Positions 30,533-32,292 of a stretch of DNA of 32,292 bases are shown here, piece after piece. The notes below the pieces were generated by a model. The model saw only the letters and a list, made by a program, of their open reading frames with translations, made no database searches and was not told where the DNA came from. Within the stretch, counting starts at the first letter, position 1; each line of letters starts with the position of its first letter. This stretch comes from a virus: IMG/VR virus record IMGVR_UViG_3300025098_000168, positions 1-32,292 of that record, one strand, 5' to 3'. A program made the translations under genes and the position numbers.

Positions 30533-30585
30533 TTCCTCAGACTGCAGCCAAGGCATTTACCACTCTATCACAAAGACTAATCTAA
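29485..30585 (+). CDS. DNA cytosine-5 methyltransferase
   Basis: 366 residues from a GTG at 29485; no in-frame ATG precedes it. Motifs are in order: motif I LSLCSGYEGIGLGL (10-23), acidic VERE (36-39), catalytic PCQ in GGFPCQPFSAAGK (81-93), LENV (121-124), QRKRVFILG (168-176) and C-terminal LLGNGVVPQTAA (344-355). The target-recognition region (about 180-335) is polar and odd in composition. It would methylate C5 of cytosine in phage DNA, protecting it from host restriction. Almost the whole gene is overlapped by another long frame (29483-30532). Confidence 0.9.
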   Translation: MDTTKTITHLSLCSGYEGIGLGLRSVLPNLREIAYVEREGFPVANLVAKMEAGKLDAAPVFTDVKTFPYGEFRGQVDILSGGFPCQPFSAAGKRQATEDPRHLFPYIADGIRECQPRIVFLENVAGIISAKTADGESVLQYVLRELEGLGYRATAGIFSAEEVGAPHQRKRVFILGLANGDSLRHDRGELSNRDSGRSIPKQAQPRSEQSLVWGEAAGCGGDSRGEEELGDTEHDGSYGSAESRGTSTTVRDNPQGTDATSQPSGAGASTELAYNNSQRVTQHSVSESVQEEYSTAWNSSITRWPARPGEPQYEWEEPRVTGQAQPQLGRAPNGSSGRVDRLRLLGNGVVPQTAAKAFTTLSQRLI

Positions 30586-30599
30586 TTACTAACAGAACT

Positions 30600-30845
30600 A
30601 TGACAACAGACCTAGACGAAGCACGACAATACGCAGACACAATGCTTGAAGCCCTGGACGTAATGGGGCGAGCAATGTATTTTTGCTTAAACCATCCCAA
30701 CTCTCCAGAGTTCAAGGAACACCGTAAGCTCCTCATCGGAGCGCACGAACGTATGGGTAAAGATACTACCGATATGCTAGCGCAGCTTGACGTTCCAGAA
30801 CCTCCCTACGAGCCAACACCAGAGGAGTTATCACAACATGGCTAG
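30600..30845 (+). CDS. Small acidic hypothetical protein
   Basis: An 81-residue acidic, helical protein (EARQYADTMLEALDVMGRAM, then EHRKLLIGAHERMGKD) with a Pro/Glu-rich tail. It lies 15 bases after the methyltransferase and overlaps the next gene by 8 bases. Not recognised. Confidence 0.55.
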   Translation: MTTDLDEARQYADTMLEALDVMGRAMYFCLNHPNSPEFKEHRKLLIGAHERMGKDTTDMLAQLDVPEPPYEPTPEELSQHG

Positions 30846-31266
30846 GGGTGAAATTAATCCAGTCCTTGGTATGACGGAGGGTAAGTTCCGGACGATGGTT
30901 AAGTCTGCCCTTCGTCCTTGTTGGCGCAACTCTTCCCGCAAGACCTTCATCCAATCCGTCCGCACACGCGGCATCAACCCAGCCACAGGTAGAGAACGCT
31001 TCGTCGTGGTCTGCGTAGACTGTGGCAAGGAGATGGGGATAACAGAGAAGGAGAGGCGCAAGAAGCTGGATGGAACCCTAGAGAAGCGAGCTAAGATTGT
31101 CTATGAGATTGACCACGTAGATGGCATCACGCCACTTACCGATGTTCAAACCCTAGAAACCTTAACTCCACACTTCAGGGATATGATCTACGGCAAGCAA
31201 GAAGTTGTATGTGTGGCCTGTCACAAGGTTCGCACAGCCAATCAAAGGAAAAATAAATCAAAATAA
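30838..31266 (+). CDS. HNH-type endonuclease
   Basis: 142 residues from the ATG at 30838; the frame is open upstream to a TTG at 30787, which is less likely. Two zinc knuckles (VCVDCGK, C59 and C62; VCVACHK, C125 and C128) flank the core YEIDHVDG (89-96). Together with H129 and the polar residues after it, this is the HNH beta-beta-alpha-metal pattern. It could resolve replication or recombination intermediates, as nucleases in this place do in T7-like phages, or be a free-standing homing nuclease. The former fits the operon better. Confidence 0.75.
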   Translation: MARGEINPVLGMTEGKFRTMVKSALRPCWRNSSRKTFIQSVRTRGINPATGRERFVVVCVDCGKEMGITEKERRKKLDGTLEKRAKIVYEIDHVDGITPLTDVQTLETLTPHFRDMIYGKQEVVCVACHKVRTANQRKNKSK

Positions 31267-31269
31267 CCG

Positions 31270-31298
31270 TTGACATACCTAAGCCAAGCCCATAGAAC
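31270..31298 (+). promoter_or_regulatory. Possible promoter for the ssDNA-binding gene
   Basis: TTGACA (31270-31275), 17 bases, TAGAAC (31293-31298), preceded by an A-rich tract. Initiation near 31305 would give a short leader before the ATG at 31330. An abundant protein such as an ssDNA-binding protein would profit from its own promoter. Confidence 0.4.
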
Positions 31299-31329
31299 CT
31301 TAACTAACATCATCAACCAATACAATAAT

Positions 31330-32055
31330 ATGAGTAGAACAAGAAATACATCAACCGGGGGTGGTTCATCCAACCCTGCCGCTAAATACCTAGAGTGGGA
31401 CACGCAGTCTGGCGACTGGAAATACTGGGACAAAGAAGCAAGCACAGAGAAGCACCTGCCCATCTCTACAGCTTTCATCGTCCTGGATCAACTCAACACA
31501 GTCAAAGGTTTCCTAGAAGCCAAGCAGACTGGCATCTGGTCTAACGAAGTTCGTGCCGTAGGTGACAAGCTTACCGTTCGCAACAAGGACGGCATCGTAG
31601 CAACTGGTGCATGGTCGGACGTTAAGGCTACCCAAGGAGCCAAGTTCACTAAGTCCATCTACGCCATGGCTAAGACAGGCTCAGACGACTACGAGCTAAT
31701 CAACTTCCAAGTTAAGGGTGCTGCCCTCACCGCTTGGATTGAGTTTGTTGATAGCCTCGGTGGTGACAGCGGTCTATACAGCGACACAGTTGTTTCTATC
31801 AAGGAAGCAACAGACGAGAAGAAGGGGGCTGTGAAGTTCAAGAAACCTCTCTTCTCTGTAGTTAGCAACACCTTGTCCGACGAAGCTGCCGCTCGCGCAG
31901 ATTACTACGACAACCTCCTACAAGACTACCTCGACGGATACCTAGGAGTAGCCTCCAAGGAGCCAGACACCGAGGATGCTGGTAATAGTGGTGCAGAAGA
32001 CTTTGACACATCTGAGCCAACCCCAGAGCCAGAGCTAGTTGAAGCCCCGTTCTAA
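31330..32055 (+). CDS. Single-stranded DNA-binding-type protein
   Basis: 241 residues from the ATG at 31330; the longer frame begins at a TTG inside the promoter. The order is: Ser/Gly-rich start, NPAAKYLEWDTQSGDWKYWD, LPISTAFIVLDQLNTVKGF, GIWSNEV, TVRNKDG. This is the pattern I associate with phage OB-fold ssDNA-binding proteins next to replication genes. The C-terminus is a long acidic tail (about residues 200-241) ending in APF, as in proteins that recruit partners through an acidic tip with terminal Phe. Confidence 0.7.
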   Translation: MSRTRNTSTGGGSSNPAAKYLEWDTQSGDWKYWDKEASTEKHLPISTAFIVLDQLNTVKGFLEAKQTGIWSNEVRAVGDKLTVRNKDGIVATGAWSDVKATQGAKFTKSIYAMAKTGSDDYELINFQVKGAALTAWIEFVDSLGGDSGLYSDTVVSIKEATDEKKGAVKFKKPLFSVVSNTLSDEAAARADYYDNLLQDYLDGYLGVASKEPDTEDAGNSGAEDFDTSEPTPEPELVEAPF

Positions 32056-32094
32056 CCGCCAACCCTTGTCCTAACTAATAACCCCAAAACGCAA

Positions 32095-32127
32095 GGCGGG
32101 GGAGCCGCAAGTAAACGCTCCCTCGCC
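32095..32127 (+). other. Strong hairpin in the 5' leader of the next gene
   Basis: An 11-bp stem with one G-U pair: GGCGGGGGAGC (32095-32105) and GCTCCCTCGCC (32117-32127), with an 11-base loop. No T run follows, so it is not an intrinsic terminator. It lies 12 bases before the ATG at 32140 and may limit translation or block exonucleases. Confidence 0.6.
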
Positions 32128-32139
32128 CGCACCAAAGCT

Positions 32140-32292
32140 ATGACAGAACTTTTTCCAGAAGACGCACAAGAACGTAAGACCTATCCAGTTTGCACCGGTT
32201 GCTTAGAATACTTTCCCCACGCACTAGCTGCTGTATCACACCAGTCATACCTAGGGAACCAACAGCACCACCCAGATAAGCCCTTACATTGG
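32140..32292 (+). CDS. dATP/dGTP diphosphohydrolase-type protein, N-terminal part only
   Basis: 51 codons from the ATG at 32140 to the window edge. CTGCLEYFPHALAAVSHQSY followed by LGNQQHHPDKPLHW is the pattern of the small phage domain formerly DUF5664, now linked to dATP/dGTP diphosphohydrolases (PF18909, from memory). It would act in the phage nucleotide pool. Most of the gene lies outside the window, so substrate and fusion partners cannot be judged. Confidence 0.6.
   Translation, partial: MTELFPEDAQERKTYPVCTGCLEYFPHALAAVSHQSYLGNQQHHPDKPLHW

Overview
The window is 32.3 kb of a tailed-phage genome with no bacterial chromosomal genes in view. Two gene blocks diverge from a non-coding junction at about 20.8-21.75 kb. 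The minus-strand block (20.7 kb down to base 1, running off the window) is the late virion and packaging module. In transcription order it holds small leader genes, a terminase small-subunit candidate, terminase large subunit, two small unknowns, portal, scaffold, major capsid protein (SU10/DUF5309-like), an intrinsic terminator, a head-tail adaptor, a LamG-type tail protein, a cluster of tiny basic proteins with a 3-TM holin, a tail fibre, an 889-residue repeat protein and two long internal-virion-type proteins. The plus-strand block (21.75 kb to the right end) holds about ten short unknown genes, a lysis set (SleB-type endolysin with signal peptide and two membrane peptides), two helix-turn-helix proteins, two adjacent non-coding transcripts, and then replication genes: 5'-3' exonuclease, DnaB-like helicase, cytosine-5 methyltransferase, HNH nuclease, an ssDNA-binding-type protein and the start of a dATP/dGTP diphosphohydrolase-type gene.

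The host cannot be named from the window. Several promoters match sigma-70 consensus well (TTGACA / TATAAT-like), which argues against a Bacteroidetes host. Most plus-strand genes lack a Shine-Dalgarno sequence and instead follow an A/C-rich, G-poor leader such as CCAAACATAAAC-ATG. The families are those of podovirus-like phages common in marine samples; this is inference. No integrase, repressor of known type, tRNA, CRISPR or insertion sequence was seen.

Four things stand out. (1) The methyltransferase gene is overlapped over almost its whole length by a second same-strand frame of 349 codons. That frame starts two bases earlier on a better start codon and its product looks conserved. (2) A non-coding region at 25.56-25.87 kb folds into a fully nested set of helices and has its own promoter overlapping a terminator. 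It shares a two-part motif with the non-coding junction at 20.9 kb, suggesting an undescribed phage RNA family. (3) The late operon has a strong promoter whose -10 box lies seven bases before an ATG, predicting a leaderless mRNA, with six TGTGACA half-sites stacked upstream. (4) The junction carries three families of degenerate tandem repeats, a possible origin or control region.

Late genes are tightly packed and often overlap as TAATG or ATGA, so one long late transcript is likely, trimmed by the terminator after the capsid gene. The plus block looks like two consecutive operons split by the terminator at 25.51-25.55 kb.
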